Origin: Phycisphaerales bacterium
Lineage (GTDB): Bacteria; Planctomycetota; Phycisphaerae; UBA1845
Direction of reading: 5' to 3'
Length of the DNA stretch: 64,000 bases
Assembly (NCBI GenBank): GCA_020852275.1
Contig: JADZBE010000030.1
Coordinates: 1-64,000 of the forward strand
The translations under genes were made by a program, and so were the position numbers. Positions 1 through 7,629 of the stretch are shown in pieces (position 1 is the stretch's first letter; every line of letters begins with the position of its first letter). The notes under the pieces were generated by a model that made no database searches, was not told the origin of the DNA, and saw only the letters and a program-made list of their open reading frames with translations.

Positions 1-35
1 GGAAATCCCAAAGCCTCCGCAGTACCCTGTCCCAT

Positions 36-92
36 GGCGTATCCTTTCGTAAAGGGTGAACTTGATACTCCACCCAGGATACGCCGCCTTTT
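36..92 (+). terminator. Inverted repeat followed by a T-run (possible terminator or element edge)
   Basis: GGCGTATCCT at 36-45 is the exact reverse complement of AGGATACGCC at 76-85, and an inner hairpin CCTTT-CGT-AAAGG occupies 44-56. A run of T follows at 89-94. The form suits a rho-independent terminator for a plus-strand gene to the left of the window, although the 30-nt loop is long. It also lies just beyond the point where the minus-strand parA stops, so it may instead mark the end of an insertion. Confidence 0.35.
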
Positions 93-95
93 TTC

Positions 96-395
96 TCACG
101 TCATCCACAGGAATTGGTCATAGCTCGTTTCGGAGAGGTTGGCCGGGCCGTCGGCGACGATACACTCCGCCGTTTCGGCCAATCGTCCAACCGATTCAAT
201 CAACTCATCCGCCCGCTGCTCCACGATGATATTCACTTCCGGCGCGGCGACGCGCAGCCAGCTTGACGACGACGCCTGTCCATCGGCGTCGATGAGCGCA
301 GTCCGCCGTCCGGCGTCGTGAAGCCACGCCGCAAGGTGGACGGCCAGCGTGGTTTTCCCGACCCCGCCCTTCTGATTGACGAATGCGATGAGCAT
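96..395 (-). pseudogene. parA: ParA-family ATPase, C-terminally truncated
   Basis: ParA/MinD-type P-loop ATPases move plasmid or chromosome cargo by binding ATP and DNA. The deviant Walker A motif KGGVGKTT is at residues 9-16, followed by the LIDADGQ (A') and VADGPA (Walker B region) signatures. The protein ends after 99 residues, whereas solo ParA proteins of this type are about 200-260 residues, so the C-terminal half is missing. The TGA stop at 96-98 lies about 10 bp from the inverted repeat at 36-85. I chose ATG 395 because the conserved N-terminus begins there; an in-frame extension to 443 exists. The Rep-like gene at 831 is divergent. It may be a dead remnant. Confidence 0.75.
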
Positions 396-426
396 GGTGA
401 GACGATCGCACGATTGCCTGGGTTCG

Positions 427-482
427 TGCAAGCATGATCTCATGCAGGATTGCGTGTCTGAGTGCGTGCATACATGCTTGCA
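427..482. promoter_or_regulatory. Nested inverted repeats upstream of parA (operator or parS candidate)
   Basis: TGCAAGCATG at 427-436 pairs perfectly with CATGCTTGCA at 473-482. A second dyad, GCATGA-TC-TCATGC, occupies 432-445. Both lie 30-90 bp upstream of the parA start in the divergent parA/rep intergenic space, where partition loci commonly carry operators or centromere-like sites. The function is inferred from position and symmetry only. Confidence 0.4.
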
Positions 483-570
483 GGTCGGCGCGTTTCCCCC
501 CGCCCCGCGCGAAGAAAGGTCTTGCGCGACGCGACCAGTTTCGTATGCTTAGGATCGGAATTGGAACGTA

Positions 571-597
571 GAGCCCGCGGACGATTTCCGCGGGCTC
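571..597. other. Perfect 10-bp stem-loop in the parA/rep intergenic region
   Basis: GAGCCCGCGG (571-580), loop ACGATTT, CCGCGGGCTC (588-597). There is no T-run after it on either side, so it is not an obvious terminator. It lies in the 435-bp gap between parA and the divergent winged-helix gene. No coding sequence was recognised in that gap. Confidence 0.45.
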
Positions 598-830
598 CCC
601 CGAAAAGCGAATAACCTAGGAGGAAGCAGCGGAAATGTAAATGCAATCAAGCCCGCAAAGGGCCGGACCAACGCTGAAACGCGAGCGTTCAGCGTGGTGG
701 ATTCAGTTCAGACACCTGCAAGCCTACCACGCCTGACACCCCCTTCGTCAACGGCAAACTTGAGCCTCGCCCCAATTCGTGCTTGTACGCCACCGCAGGC
801 CGCTTCTCCCTCCCACATGGAGGACATACT

Positions 831-2114
831 ATGGGCGCGTTTTCCCCCGCCGCCGCGCAGCAATGGGCCGTCGCTGCCTTGCCCGGCGGTTATTGTCGAA
901 TACCAACGTCAGAGCTGCTCGGTGCCTGGCACGCCTATCGCAGCGACCGGAAGCTCCGGTATTTTGATTTCCGACTGTTCCTGGCGCTGCATGAAGTTGA
1001 AGAGCGGCGGGTGGCGGCGAGTCGACGTCGGAGGCGTGGCTCATTCGGGCAACCGCACCTCGGAACGAACGTCACCGCTGAATGTGCGCGGCTGGTCGGG
1101 GTCGCGGACCTTCGAGCGGTGCGTAGCGGGTTGCGGCGTTTGGAACGGGCGGGCTTGGCTCGAATCGGCGACGCTTCTGTTCGCCTTGGCAGTGCCACGA
1201 ACGCGGACGAATCGACCAGCGATGGGCAATCTCCTGCATGGGTCGCTCGATTGGGCGCGAGGCGCACGGTGGTCATCCCCCGCCGCGTGCTTCGGTGGGT
1301 GGCTCTGGGTGGTGCGGCGGCAGAGACTGCCACATTGCTTGGCCACTTGGTTCGCTGCGTCTTCTATCAGCCTGACTCAGGCTGGCGCACCGAAGGCTCG
1401 TGCTCCGTCAGGTTCATCGCCGACGTATTTGGCGTGAACCCCCGGAGCGTGAAGCGTGCCCGGCGCCGGTTGTTCGAGCGGGGATGGCTGGGCCGTGCGA
1501 GTGCGGATCATTGGCATATTCAGTCGCACGGGGCGCGCGTACGGGTAGTGACGGAGAACATCCCCGCCGGCTTCCCCCCGCCCGCCCGCGAGTCGAGGAT
1601 GACACCCCGGCGATGCCTTTCCGCGACGCGATTGTCACCCCCAGAATCAAAACGAACCCTCCTGGCGGATCTCAAGAACCAATCTCTTGAACGAAGGCCT
1701 GGTGTTCGAGAAAGCGTACAGGCCGCGGCGGCGCCGAGCCTTCGTCGCCTCACCGACGACGACCTTGGGGATCCGTCGCGACTGTTGCAATTGCTCCCAC
1801 AGGCCCAAGCTCGCGGATGGGTGAGCGACTCAGAGCATGATCGACTGCGATTCTTGGCCGCGGCGGAGCACGCTCGGCGCGTGGGCACGAATAATCCATG
1901 CGGGCTTTTCCTCACCGTTCTTCGCGATGGCTTGTGGTCGTTCATCTCGAACCTTGACGAAGAGCGCGCCCGCACCCGATTGGCTCGATTGACCGATCGA
2001 GAATCAAGGGAGCCACCATGTTCGAGGCTGCAACGCATCGACCGCGAGGACGCCCTGCAGAAGCTCATCGCGGGCGTTGCGAATGCGTGTGCCCTGCCGA
2101 GCGGGCTTTGTTAA
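831..2114 (+). CDS. Double winged-helix DNA-binding protein, Rep-like
   Basis: A 427-residue protein divergent from the ParA remnant. Two helix-turn-helix stretches are visible. The first, around residues 75-120, reads NVTAECARLVGVADLRAV followed by a basic RRLERAGLARIG wing. The second, around residues 195-230, reads CSVRFIADVFGVNPRSVKRA followed by RRRLFERGWLGR. Paired winged helices beside parA are typical of replication initiators and regulators of plasmids and integrated elements, but I cannot assign a named family. The ATG at 831 has a GGAGG ribosome site 7 nt upstream (819-823); a longer in-frame extension to 783 lacks this. The C-terminal third is Arg-rich with no recognised motif. 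It probably belongs to the integrated element ending near 6310. Confidence 0.6.
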   Translation: MGAFSPAAAQQWAVAALPGGYCRIPTSELLGAWHAYRSDRKLRYFDFRLFLALHEVEERRVAASRRRRRGSFGQPHLGTNVTAECARLVGVADLRAVRSGLRRLERAGLARIGDASVRLGSATNADESTSDGQSPAWVARLGARRTVVIPRRVLRWVALGGAAAETATLLGHLVRCVFYQPDSGWRTEGSCSVRFIADVFGVNPRSVKRARRRLFERGWLGRASADHWHIQSHGARVRVVTENIPAGFPPPARESRMTPRRCLSATRLSPPESKRTLLADLKNQSLERRPGVRESVQAAAAPSLRRLTDDDLGDPSRLLQLLPQAQARGWVSDSEHDRLRFLAAAEHARRVGTNNPCGLFLTVLRDGLWSFISNLDEERARTRLARLTDRESREPPCSRLQRIDREDALQKLIAGVANACALPSGLC

Positions 2115-2196
2115 CGTACTGGTCCCTTCCATGAACGCGGCGAGCAACCGCTGGGGCGGTAGGCGCAGCCCAAACAGTGGTCGTAACGGCGGACAC

Positions 2197-2796
2197 TCAC
2201 CCGCCGGCCTCCGGCCTCGGCCTCGCAGGAGGTAGCGATTCCTTGACCGATGGAAACGCCAAACGGGCGAGCAGCGTCGGATTCTGTGGCACTGCGATCT
2301 TGGCGTCAGCCATCGCCTTGACAATCTGTTCCCTGGAAAGGAACACGTCGCGGTTATAGACCACGAGGGCTTGAAACAGCTCCCATAGGGTGTGGTCAAG
2401 CTTCTTGGCGATAGCCAGTCGGCGATCCCATTGAGGTCGCGCATTGGCACCGTAGAGGCGTTGCATATCGCCGTCAAACCACTCGTCAAACGTTTTCTTG
2501 GAATTGAAAGCGGCAGGTAGCCGCCCAGCGTGCCACGCCCACGGATTCGGCTCGCTGGGGTTGGTGCTGATCATCATCTCGAACGCGGCCAGCGTGTCCG
2601 GATGATGAGCAAGGTCCCACAAGTATCGGTCATAGGCCGCCCGATCGAGGCTCGCGGGCTGAGAGGAAACCGGAGCCGACGCGGGGCTCGGCGAGCCTGC
2701 GGGGTCAGCAGGCTGGGACTGGGCGAGTGCCAACGCGACGACAACGGTAGCGGAGATTGAACCTAGAGCAAGAGTTGAAACGAATTTACGACGCAT
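2197..2796 (-). CDS. Exported protein of unknown function
   Basis: A 199-residue protein beginning MRRKFVSTLALGSISATVVV, a clear signal peptide (basic n-region then a hydrophobic core), followed by a Ser/Pro/Ala-rich linker and a soluble domain with repeated Trp and acidic residues (for example WDLAHHPDT and FDEWFDGD). I do not recognise the family. The ATG at 2796 follows a GGGAG sequence, so I prefer it over an in-frame start at 2877. It lies 88 bp downstream of the membrane protein gene at 2885-3532 on the same strand, and the two probably form an operon inside the integrated element. Confidence 0.55.
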   Translation of the reverse strand: MRRKFVSTLALGSISATVVVALALAQSQPADPAGSPSPASAPVSSQPASLDRAAYDRYLWDLAHHPDTLAAFEMMISTNPSEPNPWAWHAGRLPAAFNSKKTFDEWFDGDMQRLYGANARPQWDRRLAIAKKLDHTLWELFQALVVYNRDVFLSREQIVKAMADAKIAVPQNPTLLARLAFPSVKESLPPARPRPEAGG

Positions 2797-2884
2797 GCAC
2801 AGATTCTCCCGTGGCGTAAACTGCTTGGAGACGCAATCCCCGGTGGGCGGGGGCACAGTCTTTGGATTTGAAATCAATGACGAG

Positions 2885-3532
2885 CTACGGCTCCTTTACA
2901 CCGCCCTTCGTTGCAGGGAATTCCCAGGGAAATACCGTCACCGGGCCGAGTTGCACGTAAAGACGATCAAACGTCATGTCTAGCATGCCGTTCTCGGCAC
3001 GGACGAGATCATCGAGCGCTTTGTTCTTCTCTTTCTCGTCGGGCGCTCCACGCCACTCTTCCCGAAACTTCTTGACCTCCGCCTCGCGTCGTGCGCGCTT
3101 GTCCTGTAGCTCTGCAAGCCTGATAAGCGTCTCCTCCGCCTGCCGTTGCTGTTCCGGGGATTTCGCCAGCTCCTGTCGGTCCCGCTCAGCCATCTTCAGA
3201 TTCATGGTTCGGAAACGAGCACCTCCTTCGTTGACAAGGCTCTCGACGGCGTGACGCGCAATGGCTTGAATCGACCCGGCTGGAGGTTCGGGAGGCTTGG
3301 AAACCTCGGACGGGGATCGTCGCGGCGCGTCGTCACGAAAGGCGGCGCGTATGCCCCATACGAGGGCCAGCGCGCTGAGAACGATGAGCATGGTTACGAC
3401 CAGGAACTTGAGCGGATGGTCATCGCTCGTCGAGGCTGCCTGCCGGAGGTCTGGCGCAGCGCCTTCGTTGGTGCCGAGTTGCTCCGCGGCAGGTTGGGGC
3501 GACGCCGAGTTTGAAGATCCCGTCGGTTCCAT
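2885..3532 (-). CDS. Single-pass membrane protein with coiled coil, unknown function
   Basis: A 215-residue protein. Residues 1-40 are polar and Ser/Ala/Pro-rich, a single transmembrane helix spans about 42-63 (KFLVVTMLIVLSALALVWGI), and about 105-175 is charged and helical (Glu/Lys/Arg/Gln-rich, coiled-coil-like). The short C-terminus ends GPVTVFPWEFPATKGGVKEP. The topology suggests a cytoplasmic tail and a helical extracytoplasmic domain. No family was recognised. It is the first gene of the probable two-gene minus-strand unit with 2197-2796. Confidence 0.55.
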   Translation of the reverse strand: MEPTGSSNSASPQPAAEQLGTNEGAAPDLRQAASTSDDHPLKFLVVTMLIVLSALALVWGIRAAFRDDAPRRSPSEVSKPPEPPAGSIQAIARHAVESLVNEGGARFRTMNLKMAERDRQELAKSPEQQRQAEETLIRLAELQDKRARREAEVKKFREEWRGAPDEKEKNKALDDLVRAENGMLDMTFDRLYVQLGPVTVFPWEFPATKGGVKEP

Positions 3533-3990
3533 GCGGAAATCCTGGTCAAGAAACCTCCGCGCAATTATGACGCTTCTGCGTCCCGGGAAAAGAGCCTTGC
3601 CCCGAGGCGTCTTTGGGACCGGCAGGGAGGCTGATCATCGCAGCCCTCCCCGGCGCCGACCCCCCGGCCAGAAAAAACCGTCCTGACCATCTACGGGATT
3701 CTGAGGACCATTCCCAGGAGACCGCTCGCTCCCCCTTTGGGCTAGTTTGCGGCGCCATCACCCGGACCCCGAGGGCAGGAGATTGGGCGGCTGCCTGGCG
3801 GCCCAACGCCGCATGTCAGGCCGATTCCGTCAGCCTCGCGCCGAGTTGGAGAGAGTGACGAGAAAGGCGTTTCGGCCCGTTCTTGGCCCCATTATGGCCC
3901 GTTTGGCCCCGTTTCTGGTCCCGTCCGGTGGCGGCGGATGCCGACGCTTCAACAAGGTGGGTTGACTTCCAGCGACAGGGCCGTTTAGAT
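3533..3990. other. Intergenic stretch without a recognised gene
   Basis: About 460 bp between the membrane-protein gene and the abiE operator. Short open frames here have no recognisable motif and look like high-GC chance frames. A GGCCCGTTxxTGGCCCC-like motif recurs at about 3868-3925 (cggcccgttcttggcccc, ggcccgtttggccccgtt). I see nothing else in it. Confidence 0.5.
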
Positions 3991-4033
3991 GCGTTTGCGT
4001 AAAGGGACGTTTTCTGCCCCTTTACGCAAACGC
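3991..4033 (+). promoter_or_regulatory. Perfect 16-bp inverted repeat upstream of abiEi (autoregulatory operator)
   Basis: GCGTTTGCGTAAAGGG at 3991-4006 and its exact reverse complement CCCTTTACGCAAACGC at 4018-4033 are separated by 11 bp and end 15 bp before the abiEi ATG. AbiEi antitoxins are known to repress their own operon by binding inverted repeats in the promoter. The position, arm length and perfect symmetry fit that role here. Confidence 0.7.
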
Positions 4034-4048
4034 TGTCGGTGAGCATAG

Positions 4049-4843
4049 ATGGCCGAAAAAACGCTCGAAGCCTGGGTTGACGCTCTTCAAGCGAGAGGGC
4101 GGTACACCTTTCTGCGGACCGAAGCGGTCCGCAACAGCGGCCTGTCGTCCGACGCCGTCAAGAAGGCCCTGCAGCGACTGGCTCGCCGACGCCGAGTCGC
4201 AAAAATCAAAGATCATTTCTACGTGATCGTGCCGCTCGAACACCGTTCCGCCGGTTGTGCGCCCCCCGCGTGGTTCATTGACGATTTGATGAAATCGATG
4301 AACCGGCCCTATTACGTCGGCCTTCTCAGCGCCGCCGCCATCCACGGAGCGGCGCACCAACAGCCGCAACAATTCCAGGTCATCACTGACAGGCCCGTCA
4401 GACCCATGCAGGCGGGCCGGGCGCGAATCCGGCTCATCGTCAACAAGCACGTTGGGAGCGTGCCCACGCAGGACGTGAAGACCCCGACCGGCAAGATGCG
4501 AATATCCACGCCGGAAGCGACGGTTGTGGATCTGATTCGTTACGCAAAGAGTTCCGGCCACCTCGACCATGTCGCGACGGTCATTCGCGATTTGATTCCG
4601 CTGCTGGATCCGCAACGGTTGCTCAAAGCCGTTCGGGTTGTCGGAGACACCCCCCATGCACAGCGGCTTGGTGTTGTGCTTGAATCGCTGCGCGAAAAAA
4701 CGCTCGCCAAGCCGATTCAGGAATGGGTTGATCGCCGACGCCCGAACCTTGTGCCCCTGCGAGCTGGTCGAGCCGCCCCCGGTGCGAAGGTCAATTTGCG
4801 GTGGAACGTGGCGATCGATTCGCCTCTTGAGATCGAATCGTGA
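4049..4843 (+). CDS. abiEi: AbiEi-like type IV antitoxin and transcriptional repressor
   Basis: The 264-residue protein has the AbiEi layout. An N-terminal winged helix covers residues 1-65 (LRTEAVRNSGLSSDAVKKAL followed by RLARRRRVAKIKDHFYVIVP). An AbiEi C-terminal antitoxin domain follows, with the YYVGLLSAAAIHGAAHQQP and STPEATVVDLIRY signatures. In the family the protein represses its own promoter and counteracts the AbiEii nucleotidyltransferase without binding it. Its stop overlaps the toxin start by four bases (GTGA at 4840-4843), so translation is coupled. A perfect inverted repeat at 3991-4033 lies directly upstream. The pair sits inside the integrated element and probably serves stabilisation or phage abortive infection. 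Confidence 0.85.
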   Translation: MAEKTLEAWVDALQARGRYTFLRTEAVRNSGLSSDAVKKALQRLARRRRVAKIKDHFYVIVPLEHRSAGCAPPAWFIDDLMKSMNRPYYVGLLSAAAIHGAAHQQPQQFQVITDRPVRPMQAGRARIRLIVNKHVGSVPTQDVKTPTGKMRISTPEATVVDLIRYAKSSGHLDHVATVIRDLIPLLDPQRLLKAVRVVGDTPHAQRLGVVLESLREKTLAKPIQEWVDRRRPNLVPLRAGRAAPGAKVNLRWNVAIDSPLEIES

Positions 4844-5733
4844 TTCAGGAGGCGAACATCACCGCTTGGCGAGCGACGGTGCCCTGGGCCGATGATGCGC
4901 AGGTTGAACAGGACCTCGTGTTGTCGCGAGCCGTGACGGATTTGTTCGCCGACTCCGATTTGCGCAGTGCGCTCGCGCTGCGGGGCGGCACAGCACTCAA
5001 CAAGCTGTTTATCGAGCCGCCGGTTCGATATTCGGAAGACATCGACCTGGTGCAGACCCACGCCGCGCCGATCGGTCCGGTGTTGACCGCCATCCGACGC
5101 CTGCTCGATCCGTGGCTTGGAAATCCGCGGCGCTCACGGGCGACCGCCAGCGTGACGTTGCTCTACCGGTTCCAGTCCGAACTACCGCCGGTCCGTCCAC
5201 TACGGCTGAAGATCGAGTGCAACACGCGCGAGCACTTCACGGTGCTGGGATACCAGCCACGCCGCATCACCGTCGCCAATCCGTGGTACACGGGTGAGGC
5301 GGATGTGAGCACGTTCCAGCTTGACGAACTCATGGGCACCAAACTGCGCGCCCTGTATCAGCGGCGGAAGGGCCGCGATCTTTTCGACTTGTGGTTGTGC
5401 TTGACGCAGCGACTGCTGAACCATGACCGGGTGGTCGCGTGCTTCACCCAATACATGAAACATGAAGGGAAACCGATCTCCCGCGCCGAGTTTGAGCACA
5501 ACATCTACAACAAGGAGCGCGAACCCTCGTTTCTCGATGACGTCAAGCCGCTGCTTGCCTCAAGTGTCAGCTACGACGCCAAGGAAGCGATGAAGCTCGT
5601 TCGCCAATCGCTGATAGAACGACTGCCGGGAGAACCGTGGCGAGGCCCGGCGGTTCGTCATGTGCCTCGAAGCCGAGGCAAGCCACGACCGCGAAAGGGT
5701 GACGCCGAAGCGGGCGACGAAGCCCGCGCTTGA
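4840..5733 (+). CDS. abiEii: AbiEii-type nucleotidyltransferase toxin
   Basis: A 297-residue DUF1814/AbiEii nucleotidyltransferase, the toxin of type IV systems; characterised relatives transfer nucleotides to RNA such as tRNA acceptor ends. The four family motifs are present: GGTALNK at 49-55, the catalytic SEDIDL at 65-70 (Asp67 and Asp69 as metal ligands), DELMGTKLRAL at 162-172, and RRKGRDLFDL at 175-184. The start is GTG at 4840, overlapping the abiEi stop. The last 35 residues are basic and low in complexity (RSRGKPRPRKGDAEAGDEARA region) and may be a tail beyond the normal domain. All key residues are intact, so the toxin is probably active. Confidence 0.88.
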   Translation: MIQEANITAWRATVPWADDAQVEQDLVLSRAVTDLFADSDLRSALALRGGTALNKLFIEPPVRYSEDIDLVQTHAAPIGPVLTAIRRLLDPWLGNPRRSRATASVTLLYRFQSELPPVRPLRLKIECNTREHFTVLGYQPRRITVANPWYTGEADVSTFQLDELMGTKLRALYQRRKGRDLFDLWLCLTQRLLNHDRVVACFTQYMKHEGKPISRAEFEHNIYNKEREPSFLDDVKPLLASSVSYDAKEAMKLVRQSLIERLPGEPWRGPAVRHVPRSRGKPRPRKGDAEAGDEARA

Positions 5734-6129
5734 TCACGAGGAAGCGGTCCTGCCCGATCCTGGACGGACGACGACGGCGAAGGTCTTGATCGCGAGGACG
5801 CCGGCCTGGAACTCCCGGGTGGACACGCTCGGTGCTCATGCTTACTAAATTGGGCCAGTTGACGGCGCATTCAACATCGGCCTTTGCGTCCATCGACCGG
5901 CTCTCGAAGTGGCCGATTTGCAATAGGGATCGTGCCCGACGCGTCGCCGCCTGCACGAAGGTCCAAAAGAATTGGACCGCCGTGCGGCTCAAGTCGGTCC
6001 TTGGATCAAGGAAGACGGTGAATGTTTTGGTTTCACCACGTGGTGAAACTGGCCTTTTCAGTGAAACAGAAGCTCGGCAGAAGGACCCGAAAGTACAGAG
6101 GCCGACGGGTATGTCTGGAGCGTGGTTTT
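5734..6129. other. Intergenic region with a 20-bp perfect palindrome
   Basis: No gene was recognised between abiEii and the repeats at 6130. GTTTCACCACGTGGTGAAAC at 6030-6049 is a perfect palindrome, and a related half-site pair TTTCA-g-TGAAA follows at about 6057-6067. These may be regulator or recombination-protein sites near the attachment site. Open frames in this stretch have no recognisable family. Confidence 0.45.
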
Positions 6130-6406
6130 TTGCGTCAGATTTGCGTCAGAATGATGCTCGAAACAGGTGTTCGCTAGTATGCGTACAGCGCGCAGACAGT
6201 GACGCAAATTCTTGTACCACAAGCGTTAACCGTTGTCGGTACTGGGGTTAGGATCACCCTCTGGGGACTTCCCAAGCTGGACGTCGTCGGTTCGAATCCG
6301 ATCGCCCGCTTTCTTCATAAAGTCTTCCAGTTTCAGGACTTGTGGCTCAGGCTCCTCGGGGTCTGAAACCTCCGAAACAGCGAGTTGCGTCAGAAGTTGC
6401 GTCAGA
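6130..6406. repeat. Five TTGCGTCAG repeats flanking a tRNA fragment (candidate integrase arm sites)
   Basis: TTGCGTCAGA occurs at 6130-6139, 6141-6150, 6385-6394 and 6397-6406, and an inverted core TGACGCAA at 6200-6207. The two direct pairs have 11- and 12-bp periods and lie on either side of the tRNA-Gly 3' half at 6269-6310. Tyrosine integrases bind paired arm-type repeats on both sides of a core site, and this arrangement matches such an attachment site. The role is inferred. Confidence 0.5.
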
Positions 6407-6549
6407 TTTCCGGCGATCGGCGTGTGCGCTGCGGCGTCGATGTCGGCATCGTTGACGCGGAGATAGTGCTGCCCCTCCCGCTTCCGCCTGCCCATGGCCT
6501 TGACCCGTCCTCCCTGACCCACGCTTGAGGTTGAACGCGCACAGTCCAT
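6226..6549 (-). pseudogene. Possible integrase C-terminal tail running into the tRNA remnant
   Basis: The minus-strand frame contains LTQLLTQL followed by a Pro/Glu-rich stretch and GDRIRTDDVQLGK. The last phrase is the reverse-strand reading of the tRNA T-arm and acceptor. Tails of this sort are familiar at the C-termini of tyrosine integrases encoded next to a tRNA target. No catalytic domain (R-H-R-Y) exists upstream, because the AlkD gene starts close by. I read it as a degenerate tail rather than a working gene; it may also be non-coding. Confidence 0.3.
6269..6310 (+). other. 3' half of a tRNA-Gly(CCC) gene (attachment-site remnant)
   Basis: The sequence folds as the 3' half of a tRNA: anticodon loop TTCCCAA with U33 at 6270 and anticodon CCC at 6271-6273, 3' anticodon strand GCTGG, variable loop ACGTC, T-arm GTCGG-TTCGAAT-CCGAT (6286-6302), acceptor CGCCCGC (6303-6309) and discriminator T. 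The expected 5' anticodon strand CCAGC is absent (GGGAC instead), and no D-arm or 5' acceptor lies upstream. Homology therefore begins at the anticodon loop, the usual crossover point for tyrosine integrases in tRNA genes. The orientation predicts an intact tRNA-Gly to the left of the window. Confidence 0.72.
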
Positions 6550-6590
6550 CCTGCGTGTCAGGAGGGAGTTTCACCACGGGCTGGCAGGGT

Positions 6591-6640
6591 TGATCCGGAC
6601 TGATCCGAGCTGATCCGGGCTGATCCGAGCTGATCCGGGT
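6591..6640 (+). repeat. Five tandem 10-bp repeats TGATCCGRRY
   Basis: Units start at 6591, 6601, 6611, 6621 and 6631 with consensus TGATCCG(G/A)(G/A)(C/T). The period is exactly 10 bp, about one helical turn, as in iterons, but no replication gene is adjacent. It lies just past the 3' end of the AlkD-like gene and close to the candidate attachment site. Confidence 0.8.
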
Positions 6641-6644
6641 TGTT

Positions 6645-7310
6645 TCACCCCTTCCGCTTCACCATCGCCTCGACCGCCACCGGCACGTACGGCGGGATGC
6701 AGCCCTTCGACACCGGCCAATCCTTGTACAGCCCAATCTGCTCGCCAATGGCGATCGCGCGCTTGCGGTGCGCGGCGTGATGGATGCCGATGGCCAGCAG
6801 CGTGTTGTTCATCGTCCACTGCACTTCCGGCTTGGCCTTGGGCATCTCCTTCTCGATGCGATCGAGCAGCGCAGCCAGGTCGAGTCCGGCGGCATCCTTG
6901 CTCACGCGCCCGGCAGTGAGGTGCCAGCCCGCGCGGGCGGCCCAGCGATCCTTGTCCTTCAACCACTTCTCGCGCAGCGCTTCCCTCTCGGGATGCTGCG
7001 CGACGACGTAACTGTTCATCCATTCCGCCACATACGCGAAGACGGTGGAGCGCGTCAGGCGATCAACCTCCTTGGCGGAGAGGGACTTGGGGTTGATGAT
7101 GAGCGTGGCGAGGAGCTGCGCCTCGACGTTGCCGGTGTCCCACAGTTCAAGCGCCAGCTTGTGATCGGTCTTAATCTTCCTGGCGAGCGCGCGGAGGTCG
7201 CCGTGCTTCACGCCGAACTGGTTGTCAGGCGCGCCAACCTTGGCGTTGTGCTTGCGGCGGGCGTCGTCGCCGAGGGACTCGAATTGTGCGAGGATTTCCT
7301 TGACGGTCAT
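6645..7310 (-). CDS. DNA alkylation repair protein (AlkD-like HEAT-repeat family)
   Basis: A 221-residue all-helical protein matching the DNA alkylation repair family, which removes alkylated bases using HEAT-like repeats that wrap the duplex. Visible signatures are FGVKHGDLRALARKI near the N-terminus, ELWDTGNVEAQLLATLII, and WPVSKGCIPPYVPVAVEAM at the C-terminus. I chose ATG 7310 (MTVKEILAQFESLG), where family members begin; the in-frame extension to 7352 is not conserved-looking. This subgroup (about 220-230 residues) is common in soil and aquatic bacteria, and its exact lesion specificity is unknown. It is not obviously in an operon. Confidence 0.8.
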   Translation of the reverse strand: MTVKEILAQFESLGDDARRKHNAKVGAPDNQFGVKHGDLRALARKIKTDHKLALELWDTGNVEAQLLATLIINPKSLSAKEVDRLTRSTVFAYVAEWMNSYVVAQHPEREALREKWLKDKDRWAARAGWHLTAGRVSKDAAGLDLAALLDRIEKEMPKAKPEVQWTMNNTLLAIGIHHAAHRKRAIAIGEQIGLYKDWPVSKGCIPPYVPVAVEAMVKRKG

Positions 7311-7629
7311 GGCGCGAATGATACCAGGAGCAAGCTGGGCAGGTCCAGGCATTTCTGGTGCTCATGCAACCGAGGATGCGAAAAGCAATCCGGGCAAGGC
7401 GCCCACAACGCCTGCACCGCCGGCGCTTGCGACAACGCCATCGGCGCTCGCGGCATCGCCATCGACGCGCATGCCAGCGCCATCGTGGGTCGACGCTTCG
7501 GTGCTGGTCACCCGCCCGAAAGAATGGGCACACCTCCCGCACGACAAGCGCGCCGCGGCGTTTTGCCTCCTTCCGAGACGACGGTATCATTTTCAGAGAG
7601 GAACGGGTTTGATCGAAGGAGCGCTGCGC

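Noticed and set aside
5567..5992. A 141-codon minus-strand frame over the abiEii end
   Set aside because: It overlaps abiEii in antisense and shows no family motif.
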